Positions 12,901 to 27,000 of a DNA stretch of 64,000 bases are shown here, one piece after another. The stretch comes from Stictocephala bisonia (lineage: Eukaryota; Arthropoda; Insecta; Hemiptera; Membracidae). A program made the translations under genes and the position numbers. Location: the NCBI GenBank assembly GCA_035578905.1, contig JAQJVL010000573.1:310001-374000 (forward strand), read 5' to 3'. Within the stretch, counting starts at the first letter, position 1, and each line of letters opens with the position of its first letter. The notes under the pieces are model-generated. The model made no database searches. It was not told the origin of the DNA and saw nothing but the letters and a program-made list of their open reading frames with translations.

Positions 12901-14985
12901 GATTGGGTTTGATAATGATAGTTGTACTTAGTGAGTTGAAACTTTCTTTTGAAAGTTTTTATAATAGTAATAAAGTTAACATATGTGTGTATAAATATAT
13001 ACATACTCTTGCTTTATGATATGGCAACATTTAATGTTGTAACAAACTTTATTTGATAATTTCTACCAATAAATTAATGAATAAATTATATAAAATATGA
13101 GTATAAAATATTACAACAACAGAAAAATATTTATTCAGCATATTTGTTAGAACAGGGCTCTTTTCCATGCCGAGATCGGCCATTCGTCCCTGGGCATGAG
13201 TTCTGTGGGATAGCTAGCTCAATTGGCTCAGAGGTGAAACATGTCAAACGTGGCGACCGAGTTGTTGTGGATCCTAACAGGTCAGATTTTCCATTTTACA
13301 TATACACATTGAGAGATAATTAATAAAATATATACATAAATTATTTTGTTTTTTAAACTATATAAATATTAAAAACATAAAGTATGAATAAGCATCTTAG
13401 ATTGCAACCTACTGAAAGCACTGGTGTGAAAAGAGAGATAGAGAATAAATTTACCTCCACTGTACCTTTCCATTTAATAATTGTCATGGAGAGAGGCTAT
13501 GAGATGGCTGTGTAGTAGCTCGTCCCATCCATTATGTCATCAGAAGCAGTTGATTCGTTTCATCAACACTAAAGAATCAAGCTTAGAAAAATAAAATGAA
13601 ATCATTATTTCATATTCAAATAACAGTCTGCACATTACAAGAAGTAGTAAGAAAGAGTGTGCAAATTATGTAATTCCATTATGTGTTTTTAGTTACTATT
13701 CAGTAACAAGAAATATTTCATTGGAAATAATTATTCTAAAATTACAGAACACTTAACCCTTATAGTGCCGGGCCATTTTTGCATTTCCTATGCGAAAAGT
13801 GCCAGGCCAATTTTGGCAAAAATGTAAGGTTCCAGGTAAAAATTTATAGTATCCATGTTTTAGTCATATTTATATAAATTCTTTTTTAAATGAAAGAGCA
13901 ATAAGTGGTCTATAGAGCTATGTATATATATTTAACCTTTCTTTGTAATAAATTTTATTTTTTTCTAAAAACCTAGAGAAAAAAATTTTTTTAATTTTTT
14001 TTCAAGTTTGAAGGTCCGTATGTTAGTTATAATTTTATTTTAGAATATTGTCCTGAACGGCATTTTATAGAGCATTTAAAACTGAACTAATACATATAAT
14101 TTCATTTACTATACTTCTAAAATTATCTCTTTACAAAATTATAACTAAAACATTACAAATTGGTTGCTAAGCGACATACCTAACCTAACCTAATAGTTAA
14201 GTGTCTGTCATGGAACAGTTACGTCATCTAGACACAGTCCAAGAGCGAAACTGCGTGCAGCGGTCATTGGCAAAGCGTCTGGTATTATTCTGGTGGCCAT
14301 TTAATAAAACATAACGATGCACTATAACAAATACAGCGCGTCTCTCACAGCGACGCTGGCATTTCTCGCACTAGTAAGGGGCGTCGCTGACAGCGATTCC
14401 CGGCACTATAAGGGTTAAGCACTCTTGTCTTTTTTTATGAAATTATTTATCAATAAAAAGATACTGCCTAATGTACACAGTTATTTAAATTCTATATAAT
14501 CTTTTTAAACACACGTTTGTCATGTGTATGGCAGAGTAACTTTCTGTGAAAGCATAGTTCTACTCCCATATATTTTACGCAAGTGTCAACCAACTCCAAT
14601 CTTGAACGACAAGTATGAAGTTTTTAGACACTTGAACTCCTGTTCTTCAGTTAATTACTTTCAATATTTTTAAAATCAATTACAACAAAACTGTGACATT
14701 TTAACTAGTTTGCAAAATCAATACTCTAAATTATTAATATCTTGTTTCCTTTATCCAAATTAATATTCTTGATTAAATAATTAGTTAATATCTATTTTAA
14801 TGATTTTGCAACAATGATCCTCTAAATTACTCTTCGTTTTCAGTTTACGCTGTTGCCTATGATCTCTGAAAAAAATTAGTTTGAATTCATAGCTTGTACA
14901 AAACACCATTATACCTGCTTTTTATCTCTGAACTAGACTAGTGATCCGCTAATATCACCGTACATGCATGGGCAAGTAGGTGGGC

Positions 14986-15016
<31 letters not shown>

Positions 15017-18000
15017 TTTTATTTGCCACACAAATTTTACATCATTGACAATGTCATAGCAGCAGCTATTGCAATAGCTTGTGTCATACATACTAATTAC
15101 TAAAATTAGACTATTTATGAATCTACCAGTAGACTTTAAAGTCAAATTAGTAATAAAAAATGTGTACTTTAAAAATTAAAAATTAAGGTCAATTGCGTTA
15201 AAAAATTCATCTAAATTGTAAAATGGGTTTTTTAAAAGCCAGCAGTAAAATTTATTTTTGAATTCAGAAAAAGAGTACTGATTAATTTTAGGTTCCAAAA
15301 AATTGTAAATTTTAAGGGACAATACTATATGACTATCCAGAGTCTTATTCAAACGATAAAAGTCAATTTTAGCATTTTTCTTTCCACGTGTATTATAGTT
15401 ATGGAAAGATTGTTTGAATTTTAAGAATTCTGAATTTGTAATAGTATAAGTAACCAAGTCAAATATGTAAAGATTTATAATGGTTTGAAATTGGAAATCA
15501 ATAAAAAGTGGTTTGCAGTGTTCTCTGGAGTCACATTTCTTAAGAACTCTTAAAGCTTTTTTTTGTAAAGTTAATAGTTCTTTAATTCTGGTACAATTAC
15601 CATAAAGAACTAAACCGTACCTGAATACAGACTGAAAATATGCAAAATAGGCTGTTCTTATATAAATTTTTGGTACAATATCGTTCAATCTATTCAAAAG
15701 ATAAATTACCCTTGATAGTCGTTTATTTAAATAGTCTATGTGATCGTTCCAGGTTAGCTGATTGTCAATATAAACCCCCAAAAATTTAATCGAATCCACA
15801 AAATTTTCATCCAATGAAATAGAACTAGGCTTAAGATGAAATAGTATGTTTTTTGTTTTATTACAATTTAGCAAAAATCCATTCGAATTAAACCAATTTA
15901 AAGCTTTAGAAAGAGTCTCATTAGCCATAATTTCCAGATCATTAATGTTTTTGCTTACGTTAAAGAAAGTTGTGTCATCGGCGTAAAGAATAATTTTAGA
16001 ATCAATTGTCGATGGAAGATCATTGATATATATCAAAAATAGGAAGGGACCCAGGACAGAGCCCTGTGGGACACCCCACTCCACTTTCAATTCTTTTGAC
16101 CACCTTCCATTGACACAAACGGTTTGCCTACGGTTGTTTAAATAGGATTCAAAAAATTTTAAAGATGGTTTACAGAAACCATAATGTTTTAATTTTGCAA
16201 TTAGAATTTTACTTTCAACACAATCAAAAGCCTTGCTCAGGTCACAAAAAGTGGCCTGCGCAAAGGCTTTGTCTTCAAAAGATAGGTGAATTTGTCTGAC
16301 TAAGTTATCTAAAGCATTGAACGTTGATCTGCCCTGTCTAAAGCCGAATTGTGATGAATTAAAAATATTGTTGTTTTCTAAAAATGAGTAAATTTGTTTG
16401 TATACTAACTGTTCAATTAATTTTCCAAGTACCGGGATTATTGATATAGGTCGATAGCTCTGAGGATTGTGTTTTGGTCCATTTTTGTAAATTGGGCATA
16501 CACGAGAAATTTTAAGTTGATTGGGAAAAATGCCATCACTAAGCAGACGATTTACACATACTGCTAGAGGTTCAGTCAAACCAACAATAATTCTTTTCAG
16601 TAAATTATTTGACATATTATAAAAATCATTACTATCTGAATTTTTCATATTTTTAACAGCATCAAGAACATCTTTTTCTGTTACTGCTGACCATTTAAAA
16701 TGATTTAAACTATTATGGGTAGACCTATTGTCATCACTTAAAAGGTTTGGCAATTTACAATTTGTTTTAATTTTTATTTCCCTAACTGAATTAATAAAAT
16801 ACCTGTTCAATACATCAGGTTCAATGTTAGGCTCACTTTTCTTGTTGACTTCTGTGTTATATTTAATAACATCCCATGCAGCTTTGCATTTGTTTTTGCT
16901 AACTTCAATATATTTAACATTTGTGACAAACTTTGCTTCATTAATAGATTTTCTGTATTGATGTTTTAATTTTGCAAAACTTAATTTAATATCACAATTG
17001 TTTTTATCATTATTACATTTCATTAGACAATCTAAAAATAACAATCTATTTTTCATTTCAGCCAATTCAAATGTATACCAATCCTGGTTCAACTTCTTTA
17101 CTTCAGTAATACCTCTGAACGTATACTGTATTTCCCTTCTCAGCAGATCAAAGAATAAAAAAGCTGCTTATCATATACAAATCAATTCTAGTATATTTTT
17201 GAGATAATAAAACCCTTATATTGTAATACCAGTTTCCTCTTAATTTTCTCACATACCATCTGTTAATAATAAATAATTAAATTCTATTTTGAAGTTTTAC
17301 TAGCAAAGTTGTTATTATACGAATTGTTTAATGTTGTTTATGTGCAGTGGCTGTGGAGTGTGCTCATACTGTGCAAATGGACAATACCACTTGTGTCCAA
17401 ATGTCAACACTACTATCGGCATACTTAGCAATGGCGGTTGGGCCCAGTTCTGTAAAGTTCCTGCCCGCCAGGTTTACCTTATACCTGACGCCATGAGCTT
17501 CCAGCAAGGTTACCTTCTCTATAATATTTAGCTTAAGATATCCATATACAAACGGACCTTTAATGAAAACAATTTGGTATTAATCTTTCAGGAGATGTTT
17601 CCTAGATAAATACTTACACAGTAGGGTGGGCTGAAAAAAATAAATGTTTTTTTTTTCAAGTGCTATACCGCGAAAAACTTGCATATATACTTCATAAATA
17701 AAATGCAACTGAGAAAAAAATTATTTTTTCAATATCACGGTAGCGCAATGCAATTAAAATAGTTCGTTTTTTGAAAAAAACTTGTATTTTTAAAATTTTT
17801 TCTCCGGTGTAAAAACTTTAAATAATCAATCGCTATAGTGAAAAAACTGTATAATTTGACTTAGAAAACAGAAATACACAATGAACCAGTTTAAAAAACA
17901 ATGTTTACGGTAGCGCAAACAGCTTTAAATAACGGATAATTACGCTAAAAGGCGCAGTTTACAACACTGCCGTCCCGCGCGGAATGATTCGTTTTGTATG

Positions 18001-21000
18001 TGACTGTACCGTTTCCCCCACCACTCGTACCCAACCCACAATTCCTTGTGTTGTGTACGCTTGCTTCGCCATTTTGTGAGCTCGCGTCAGTGACTCGGCA
18101 GTGTTTGTCAGTGTCAAAGCTTCTGTTGTGTTACTTTTACTGTTACGTTGAGTGTGTGTTGAGTGTCATGGCTTTGTCCAAGAAAATTACGCGTAGTGAG
18201 TTTGATTGTCCAATATTCGGTTACCCAAAGGAACTACCTGTAAGTAAACTGCCTTCCTATGAAGACGTTTTAAAGTGCTTCTTTCTTGAACATTACAATT
18301 TAGCTGTGGAAACCAACAACAAATTGTTGAACAACAACAGTTTTTCACAAATTTCTAATATTGTTGCACCGAAAGTTAAGCAATTATTTGATAAAGCCTC
18401 AATACCAACAGTCTCCCTTTACAGAATTGTTCAAATGATCAATGCCTACAATAACAGTTACAGAGGTCTTATGAAGTCCTACAAACGAGATAAGGAAAAA
18501 GACTCGTTCAAAAAAAAAGTTGAAGAATTCAAGCAAAAGTCCTTGCGACTGTTTGATATCTCCGCATGCAAATGCACAATAACATTAGATTGCAATTGCC
18601 GAAAGGCCGTTGACTTGTGTGAGTGTCCGGTATCGATTGTTTGTACATGTGAGAAGTCAAAAAAAGTACCAGTCATTGAACTTAAGTTTTTGTACCTTCA
18701 AAGAGAACATAGTTTAGGCAAAATTGGTAACGTAGATGTGAAGGAGTCAAAAAAAATTATTCAAAGACAAAAAAGAAAAAACACTGAGTACAGCAGATGT
18801 CAGTCGAACGTTGACTCATTGTCACAGCCATCGTGCTCAAAAACTATGGAACCTACACAAATAGAAGACTTTAACTCAACTGAAATAAATAGAAATGAGG
18901 ATAGTAGCGATGAAGAAGAGTTTGAACCTGTTGTAAAGTCACCATGGCAGATGCGAGTTAAATTGACTAATACTGCGCTAACAAGTGATCGTTTTGGAGT
19001 TTCTGATAGAGCAACAGCTGCTATTGCTTCTAGCCTTTTGCAAGATTTTGGTATTATAACTAAAACTGAACATTCTAATGTTATTGATAAAAATAAAATC
19101 CGAAGGGGGAAAAAGGTTATCCGCACAGAACTGCAGGTGCAGAATAAGGCTGAGCTCAACACATTTCAAGGATTGTATTTTGATGGAAGGAAAGATGACA
19201 CCATTGTGATTGAGAAGGTAAATTCAAAGCATTTTCGGAGAGTGATTAAGGAAGAACATTATTCTATCATTCAAGAACCTGGATCCGTATATGTTGGTCA
19301 TGTTACACCTTGTTCTGGATCTGCTCAAAACATTGCCGACAGTATAATTACTTATTTGAAAAAAACTGGACTTTCCCTTGATGATTTAGACGTCATTGGA
19401 TGTGACGGCACCGTTACAAATACAGGGTGGAAAGGGGGCGTAATTCGAACAATTGAAGAAAAATTGAAAAGGCCAATGCAGTGGGCAGTTTGTCTCTTGC
19501 ACTTCAACGAATTACCACTCCGACACCTGTTCCAGTTTTTGGATGGAGACACTACAGGGCCTACAACATTTAAAGGACCTATCGGAACAGAGCTCAATAA
19601 CTGCGAAAAACTCCCCTTGGTGAAATTTGCTAGTGTGGAGTGTGAAATTCCAGATATTGACCGAAGCATATTGAGCAAGGACCAACAGTATTTACTGGAC
19701 ATAAGTTCTGCTGTACAATCAGGAATCTGTCCTATAGATTTATCTCACCGTGAACCTGGCCCACTCTCTCACGCAAGATGGCTAACAATGGCTAACAGGA
19801 TTCTAAGATTGTATGTGAGTGTTGAATATCCATCAGACGAACATAAAATCGTAGTTCATTTTATTCTGAAGTCATACATGCCTGTTTGGTTCAATATCAA
19901 AAAAAGCAAGTACTTAACTGATGGACCAGAACACATATTTCAAACTGTAAAATCCTCAAGATTCCTGCCTGAAAATCTGCTTCAAGTAATAGACCCCGTT
20001 ATTGAAAGGAACGCTTACTTTGCCCACCCAGAAAACTTGATGTTGAGTATGATAGTAGATAAAAGAACTCACATAAGGGAATTGGGATTGAGACGAATCA
20101 TAAAGGCCAGGACATCAGCACCCAAAAGAAAGTCAATTAGAGCTTTCCATCCACCCAAATTAAATTTTCAAGCCACAGAGTACAGTGAACTGATTGACTG
20201 GACTGCCACCACATTGTCACCACCACCATTACTAAGAAGAATCAGCGACGAAGAAATTCGTGCAAAAATCTTCACTGGGGACACCGCAGCTGAATGGAGA
20301 TTCGACAAATTTCCTTGTCATACGCAAGCGGTTGAACGATGCATCAAACTTGTAACCAGCGCTTCACAAAAAGTAGTTGGTTTTGAAGCAAGAGATGGGC
20401 TCATCCGAACTACACTACAGTCAAGAGCAGCTATGCCATGCTTTGAAAGCAAATCAGCCTTCAAACTTCCTAAACAAGAATGATTATGGACTTAGTGATG
20501 AAATATATCCTACTAATCAAAATTCCTTTTTGAATTTTCAATAACAATTTTCATGAAAGATTTGTAATGCTATGATTTAAGTTGATGCTAATAAACTATG
20601 TTAAAAGGAATTTGAATTATTAATTTGCAGTTGCCACACTTTAAACAACAAATAAATTAAAAGAAATCTTTTTATTAAAAGGCATTGTGAGTAAACTGTC
20701 GCAGGACGGCAGTGTTGTAAACTGCGCCTTTTAGCGTAATTATCCGTTATTTAAAGCTGTTTGCGCTACCGTAAACATTGTTTTTTAAACTGGTTCATTG
20801 TGTATTTCTGTTTTCTAAGTCAAATTATACAGTTTTTTCACTATAGCGATTGATTATTTAAAGTTTTAACACCGGAGAAAAATTTTAAAAATCCAAGTTT
20901 TTTTCAAAAAACGAACTATTTTAATTGCATTGCGCTACCGTGATATTGAAAAAATAATTTTTTTCTCAGTTGCATTTTATTTATGAAGTATATATGCAAG

Positions 21001-24000
21001 TTTTTTGCGGTATAGCACTTGAAAAAAAAAAACATTTATTTTTTTCAGCCCACCCTATTACACAGTATTTACAAGAAATGAAATTTTATTGAGAAATCAG
21101 TTCCAGAATATTGGTCTAATTTACTGAGTCTGTGTTCTGCAAGCCTGCTCAAGGACTAATGATTTCATGGATCAAAGTTCTTGTATTTATCTTGAACATT
21201 TTGTTTGAAGTGCCTTCCATGACTGTACTGTACTTTTAATTATAATTTTTAACGGATTTTCTTTCTTAGAATGTTGAGAACGGATGCTGAAATAATGAAC
21301 TCACTTTTAAAGCTTTTCCATACATATTTCTTACTACTAGTCCTCAGAAAACTATGCCAATATTTCTCTGTAATTTCATTATGATTAGTAATGACGATCA
21401 GTATGTTTGCAACAACAATATCAATCTAGCATTCTGGAAGTTTCCTGTGGAGTGCTGCAGAGATCAGTTTTGGGGCCTCTACTCATCATGTAATTGCATT
21501 GTTCATGGCTAATGATATTATTTTAAGTGTCTCGTCTATACTGTCGACACCACACACAGTCAGGCTCTTGCAGTTTTTAAAGTGAATCAAAATTAGGTTT
21601 AAAAGAGGCTGTCTGTGATTGAATTGGTTTTAAATGAAGAAAAAAACAATTACAGATTTTGGTCTTAGAGAAAAATCAAATTTACCTGTAGACTTTCAAA
21701 ATTGTTTAGGCGTAACCCTAGACCAAATACTTTGTTGGAGTCAACTATCTTTCCCTTAACAAATTCAAGCAAAAGTATTTTCGCTCTAAAAAGACTTTTT
21801 GGTGAGTTGAGGGCCTTGAGTTAGCATAATTTTGATAGTTGCAATCTCATCTAGGTAACAGCCTTATAGTGTGGGGAGAGCCTCTCAGGCAGTAGAAGGT
21901 TTTTGATAAAAAAGTTATTACAGGAGCAATCAATTACGAACATTATGCAATCCTTTTTAGGCTGCTTAATTTACTTCCTTTTTTTAGTCTTTATTTTTTT
22001 CATTGTTTTGATCATCATTTTGTTAAGATCAATCTGCAAAGATCATTACTAGAGACGAGGTCCTTAGTTATAACAACACTAGGTATAACCCTTTGATTGA
22101 TGTTCGACAACAGGCTATACAAGAGCAACTGACAAAAGTTCTCTAATCATGTTTTCCATGTTAAATAATAAACTAACATTAGGAATAAGACAGTTGTTAT
22201 TGAAAATTTAAAACTAATATATGTACATTATTGCTAAACCATCCTTTTTATAGTTTAAATGTGTTTATGACAAAACAATTGACACTAGAAGATTTTAGTA
22301 CAACTCCATATAAGTATCTTTCAGATCAACAAATGTCTTATATTATTGAATATTATTTAGAATGTTAGAATTATTACTGAGGTACCAATAATAATTGACG
22401 TAGACGCTTGACCATTTCATAATGATCCTTTATTACCAAAAGAATATCTCTCAATATCGTAACTTTCCCTGTTTTATTGGTGTTCTTGTTGATTTAGTTG
22501 CTCTTAATTACGATGCGATATACCATGTGTTAGGTTAAACTATTATATTCATGTTATTGTAATATAGCGGTGCTCTGTGAGCCTCTGTCGTGTGTTTGCC
22601 ATGGCTGGGACAAAATAGCGCCACTGCCTATTGGATCTACAGTCCTCGTGTCTGGGGCTGGGATCGTAGGAAACTTATGGATCAGTCTGCTACACCACTC
22701 TGGCCACCGAAAGGTCATTATCACTGAGCCTGTCACAGCACGCAAGACTCTCATTCAGCAGCTCAGTAAGAATTATTTTCATTTTTGCCTAAACTATATA
22801 TAAGTAAAATAAAAAGTTAACAGATTTACGGGCTAATAGTTGGTGACATAAAGAATTATTCATCTAACAAGAAACCTGTACTGTGACAGTTATTTATTTA
22901 TGTATAATAGCATTGATTTTACTATACATAGAAGATGGTTCCATCCAATTCTAAATCTTGAGGCATGGAATATGGGAGCGACCGTTCAGCGACCGGAAGA
23001 GGGCGAAATCGCCACAAGTTTTGACTGTTCAGTGCGCAACTTGTGAGTAGTAAAGGAAACTAATTACCCCTCTCATTCCCCCATTTCTTTCTCTTGAGTC
23101 GCTTGTCCGGAAGTACTTCTCGTTCTCCTCCCTGGCTGCCCAAATTGTCTACTGTGGCCAAGCCGATATTCCTTGTCCTTGACATTGTTTCTTGTGGTTT
23201 GTTGTGCATGCAAAGGCATCAGAAACTTCTAGTTGAGAGGGCAGAGATACTCACTATGTAGCCTTTAGGACGCTAGCACCCCTTAACACTATTTTTTGCA
23301 GGCTTTTATTTTTTTAAAACTGCAATAATGTATTAAGTGCAGGCAAGTAAAATCATTTGTCTGATATTTCCAATTTATTATTTTAAATAATGTTTTATAC
23401 AAAATATTTGGTTTACTGACTAGGTTTCTTTACCGACAATGTATGTATATGGGTGTATATAGAAACTGTATATATATGTATGGTACTTGCGACCCTTAGA
23501 TTATTTTGAGAAAAGTAATAAGGCTCATCATGAAATCCTAGTGAGAAACCCTTATTCAGGGATTTGTGTAAATAACAATTTCTGTACATTTATATTTTGA
23601 AATTTGGACTAACCATTTCGACCCTAGTAAAATTTAAAAAAATTGTACATTTCCCTGATGTAATAACATTGTGGTTGCGATGGACAGTTTATTTAAGCGT
23701 TTTAATGATAACCTCATTTAATTCATTAAAACCGTGATATTAAATTTTCAAGTAGGACCAGCGTAAAAACTGTTCAAAATTAACCAAAATAATTAATGAA
23801 TTAATCAGAAATCTTTTTGAACCAGAAATTATAGTTTCTTTACAATAGGGATTAAAAGTTCAAACTTAAGAAATACTTATTAAAGCCTTTTATTGTTTTA
23901 TTTCTTATGCTGATCAAATTTATTTTCTTGAGCCATAGTTTGATAAAACATTGGATTCTCCACAGCTTTTACACATACATTTAATTTTTTAGAGTAAAAT

Positions 24001-27000
24001 TTTATGATTGTAAAATAAAATTGTACATTTGTAGTTTGTTCCAACATTGGTTATTATGACATGAGTATATTAACAATTTAACTCACTTCGCTCGTTGGGG
24101 GCTTCGCCCCAAACCCCCTTTAAGTATAATCGTCAATGGCTTCCCAAGATGATCACGGTTGCTACCCAAACTGATCACCAATGCTTCCCAAGTTGATCAC
24201 GATTGCTACCCAAGATGTAATACGTGCTACCCAAGATTATATCGAGTGCTAACTAAGTTGATCAAGGCTACTACCAAAGTTATTGAAGAAGGGGGGAGAC
24301 CCAAGCTTATCATGGATGCTACCTAATATGACAACGGGTGCTACCCAAGTTACTCACAGGGGAATACCCAATTTGAGCACAGGAGACTACCCAAGTTGAC
24401 ACCAGGGGACTATCCAAGAAAATTACGGAGGTGGGATAGTTGGTTGGCTACCCAAGGTTATCACAGGGTCCAAGTGGATCCAGAATGTGCACACTTTTAT
24501 CCTTAGCTACATATATTATTTAGATGTGGTAAAACAAGTAGGTGAACCGCTACCTATCCTGTCCTATACACTGGTTATCCTATCCTAGTTGATTATACAG
24601 TAGGCTATTAAATTGATTATGAGAATTTCTCAAGACTCAAGTTGATCATGAAGGGCTACCCAGGTTGATCACGGGGGCTACCCAAGTTAATTACGGGTTG
24701 CTACACAAGTTGTTCATGGGGGCTACACAAGTTGATCACGGGTGTGTAGCTAAGTTAATAACAGGTTGCTGCCTAAGTTGGCCACAAGGGGTTTCTAAAG
24801 TTGACTATGTGGGCTCGCTACTCAATATTTTATTGTTTATGAAAGGTGAAATATCAAAGTTTAAAAGCAGTTTTTTTAACAGCCTAGTTACGAAATATAG
24901 TCTGTAACTTTTTTTTCAGCTTCTTTTTAATCATGCTTGAGTGGGAGAGAATATTCCGACTTTCTGTGACGGAGAATATATTCACTTTACCCACTTTCTG
25001 TGACAAAACTTGAAAAAAAGAAAGAAAAACGAACAAAAGTAAGATTTCTTGCGAGTTTAGTGATTAGCAATTCTGCTTTACATGCAGAGGGTCACGGTTT
25101 CAATCCTGGAAGGTCCACTAAAAATTTGCTTGGTGGGTTTGGACCGTTGTCCCGTTAGCAATGTTAGTATATTCAGTTTAAAATGCCTCTGGCTAAATAG
25201 ACTAATAAAAAACTATCAAAAACACAGTAAAAATGTAATTTAATAGTAAAATGTGAAACGAGGCCAGATGCCAGATATAATGCATAATTACTTACAAATC
25301 ATTTATAATTATAAACCATTCTGTAAAATTAAGAAAATATATTTTATATTCTGATAATAAGATAATACATGGTTAGCATTAATCCATTTGATTTACATTT
25401 ACATCGCTTATGAAAACTAAACACAGAACGGGCAGAATTGTAATAATAAAATCAACTGTTTTCCCAAAACTACTTGATGCTCTCTAATGTCTAATGAGCA
25501 TAAAAAACTTTAAATTGTACCGTCCAGTGAACAATGATAATGAGAGTGAAGGAGTGCCAATGAATTAAGAGATAAATTGGGAAAAATTATTAACGACTTA
25601 GTTACATATGCTCGTAATATTACAACTATGTTTTCATTTAAGATTACAGAATAATACAATATTATTAGACAGTTAAGTTTTTCTTTTAAAAAGTCATTCA
25701 TTACGTTTAAGTTAATTCGGCAGAATTTAATAAATTGACAATTGTTCAGGCATCTCTTGTGCTAGTTGTATAATATACTGACTGAAGGCTGAAGCCAGTC
25801 AAATTTTTCTGAAGATATTAATGTTTAAAGTAATTCATAACATATTATTGTTAACTTTGATGCTCAGAACAGCTTTGCCATTCTCCACTGACAGCCTAAT
25901 TTAATCGGGTGTCCAGACATTTTTCATTTGAATAAAGCTTGTTCAACTGGTGCCGATGGACTGAGTAGAGAAAGAGCAAAATCCACCACTCTTTCAACAT
26001 GTTCACAGCAATTATCGGCCAATTTCAAGAGTTGAAAAACTTCTTTTTTAAGGGGAGGGAGGTGTATGGTATTATAATAATAGAGCATAGTATGTGAGAC
26101 CATTACACAATCTCTCACGAGTGTTGATTGACAATTGCCCGAAGTAATACATGTTTGTATTTTTTACAATATTGAATATTTAAAATATATACTTTTAATA
26201 TAAATAGAATGAAAAATATGGACATTTACCCAGTTTTTTCTTTGTACAGTACGGACACGGACATTGAATGTAAAATACAAACTGTCCATACAAACAGCTA
26301 GGACATTTTTTATATTTTGATCATTTACCTTTGGCCAGATATATTTACCGAACATATAGTTAATGAAATATTTAAAAAACAATAAAGTAATTACTTAGAA
26401 CTAAATTACATTTAAAAAAATTCTATGCCATTGAAAGTAATAATATAACAGGAGTTTTTAATAAAATGAAAAATAATTCTGTACACAGCTTGTCTCAATT
26501 AGGCCATAAGTTAAAAGCTATATACAACATTATATAGCAGTAAAAAATATATTTATTTTGTATATAGCTATATACAAAATAACAACAGTACTGTATATGT
26601 TTTGATTTATTGTAGTTCTACATTTCACCTTGAGAGTGTAGCACACACTACGTTTACTTGATCAGGTGATCTGTATTTGGTGTTAACCTTTTTTCCTCGG
26701 TAATTAAAACATGTGGTGAAACGTAAAAATAAAAAATAAATAATTATTTGCAAAAATTCTTTTTATTGCTTTATTTTGGTATGTAAATGAAAAATGAAAG
26801 GCGAGACAACATCCGCCGGGTTCAGCTAGTATAAATATATTAATGATTTTTTTAATTAATTTTATATAACCTTATCATAAAACGTACAGTTTTATGTTTT
26901 GTCCAGACTTTTTCTTTATAAATACAGTATTATGTTAGGCCTATTTAAATATTTACTTTGTCAAATAAATAAATAATTTAAATTATTTTATTATTCCATC

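Larger units (their letters stand above)
17622..21057 (+). mobile_element. Intact DNA transposon, hAT-like, with 354-bp terminal inverted repeats and 8-bp target duplication
   Basis: The ends read TAGGGTGGGCTG and CAGCCCACCCTA. The octamer TTACACAG is repeated perfectly outside both (17614-17621, 21058-21065). Inverted repeats span 17622-17975 and 20704-21057, equal in length and differing at only a few bases, so the insertion is recent. A single long frame lies between them. Ends of the form YAGGG with 8-bp duplications are the hAT pattern, but hAT ends are usually 10-30 bp, so repeats of 354 bp are exceptional. It sits in intron 3 of the dehydrogenase gene in the same direction. Confidence 0.93.

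Noticed and set aside
17994..18167. N-terminal extension of 58 residues on the hAT-like transposase frame
   Set aside because: Its composition (Pro, Leu and Cys runs) looks like translated leader, and the ATG at 18168 has better context; treated as 5' UTR.
24125..24815. Regular short repeats with spacer-like differences, resembling a CRISPR array
   Set aside because: Repeats are contiguous and diverged with no constant-repeat/variable-spacer structure, and the DNA is eukaryotic; it is a minisatellite.
25047..25117. A functional tRNA-Val gene
   Set aside because: The acceptor stem does not pair and the D arm is weak; a SINE or relic is more likely.
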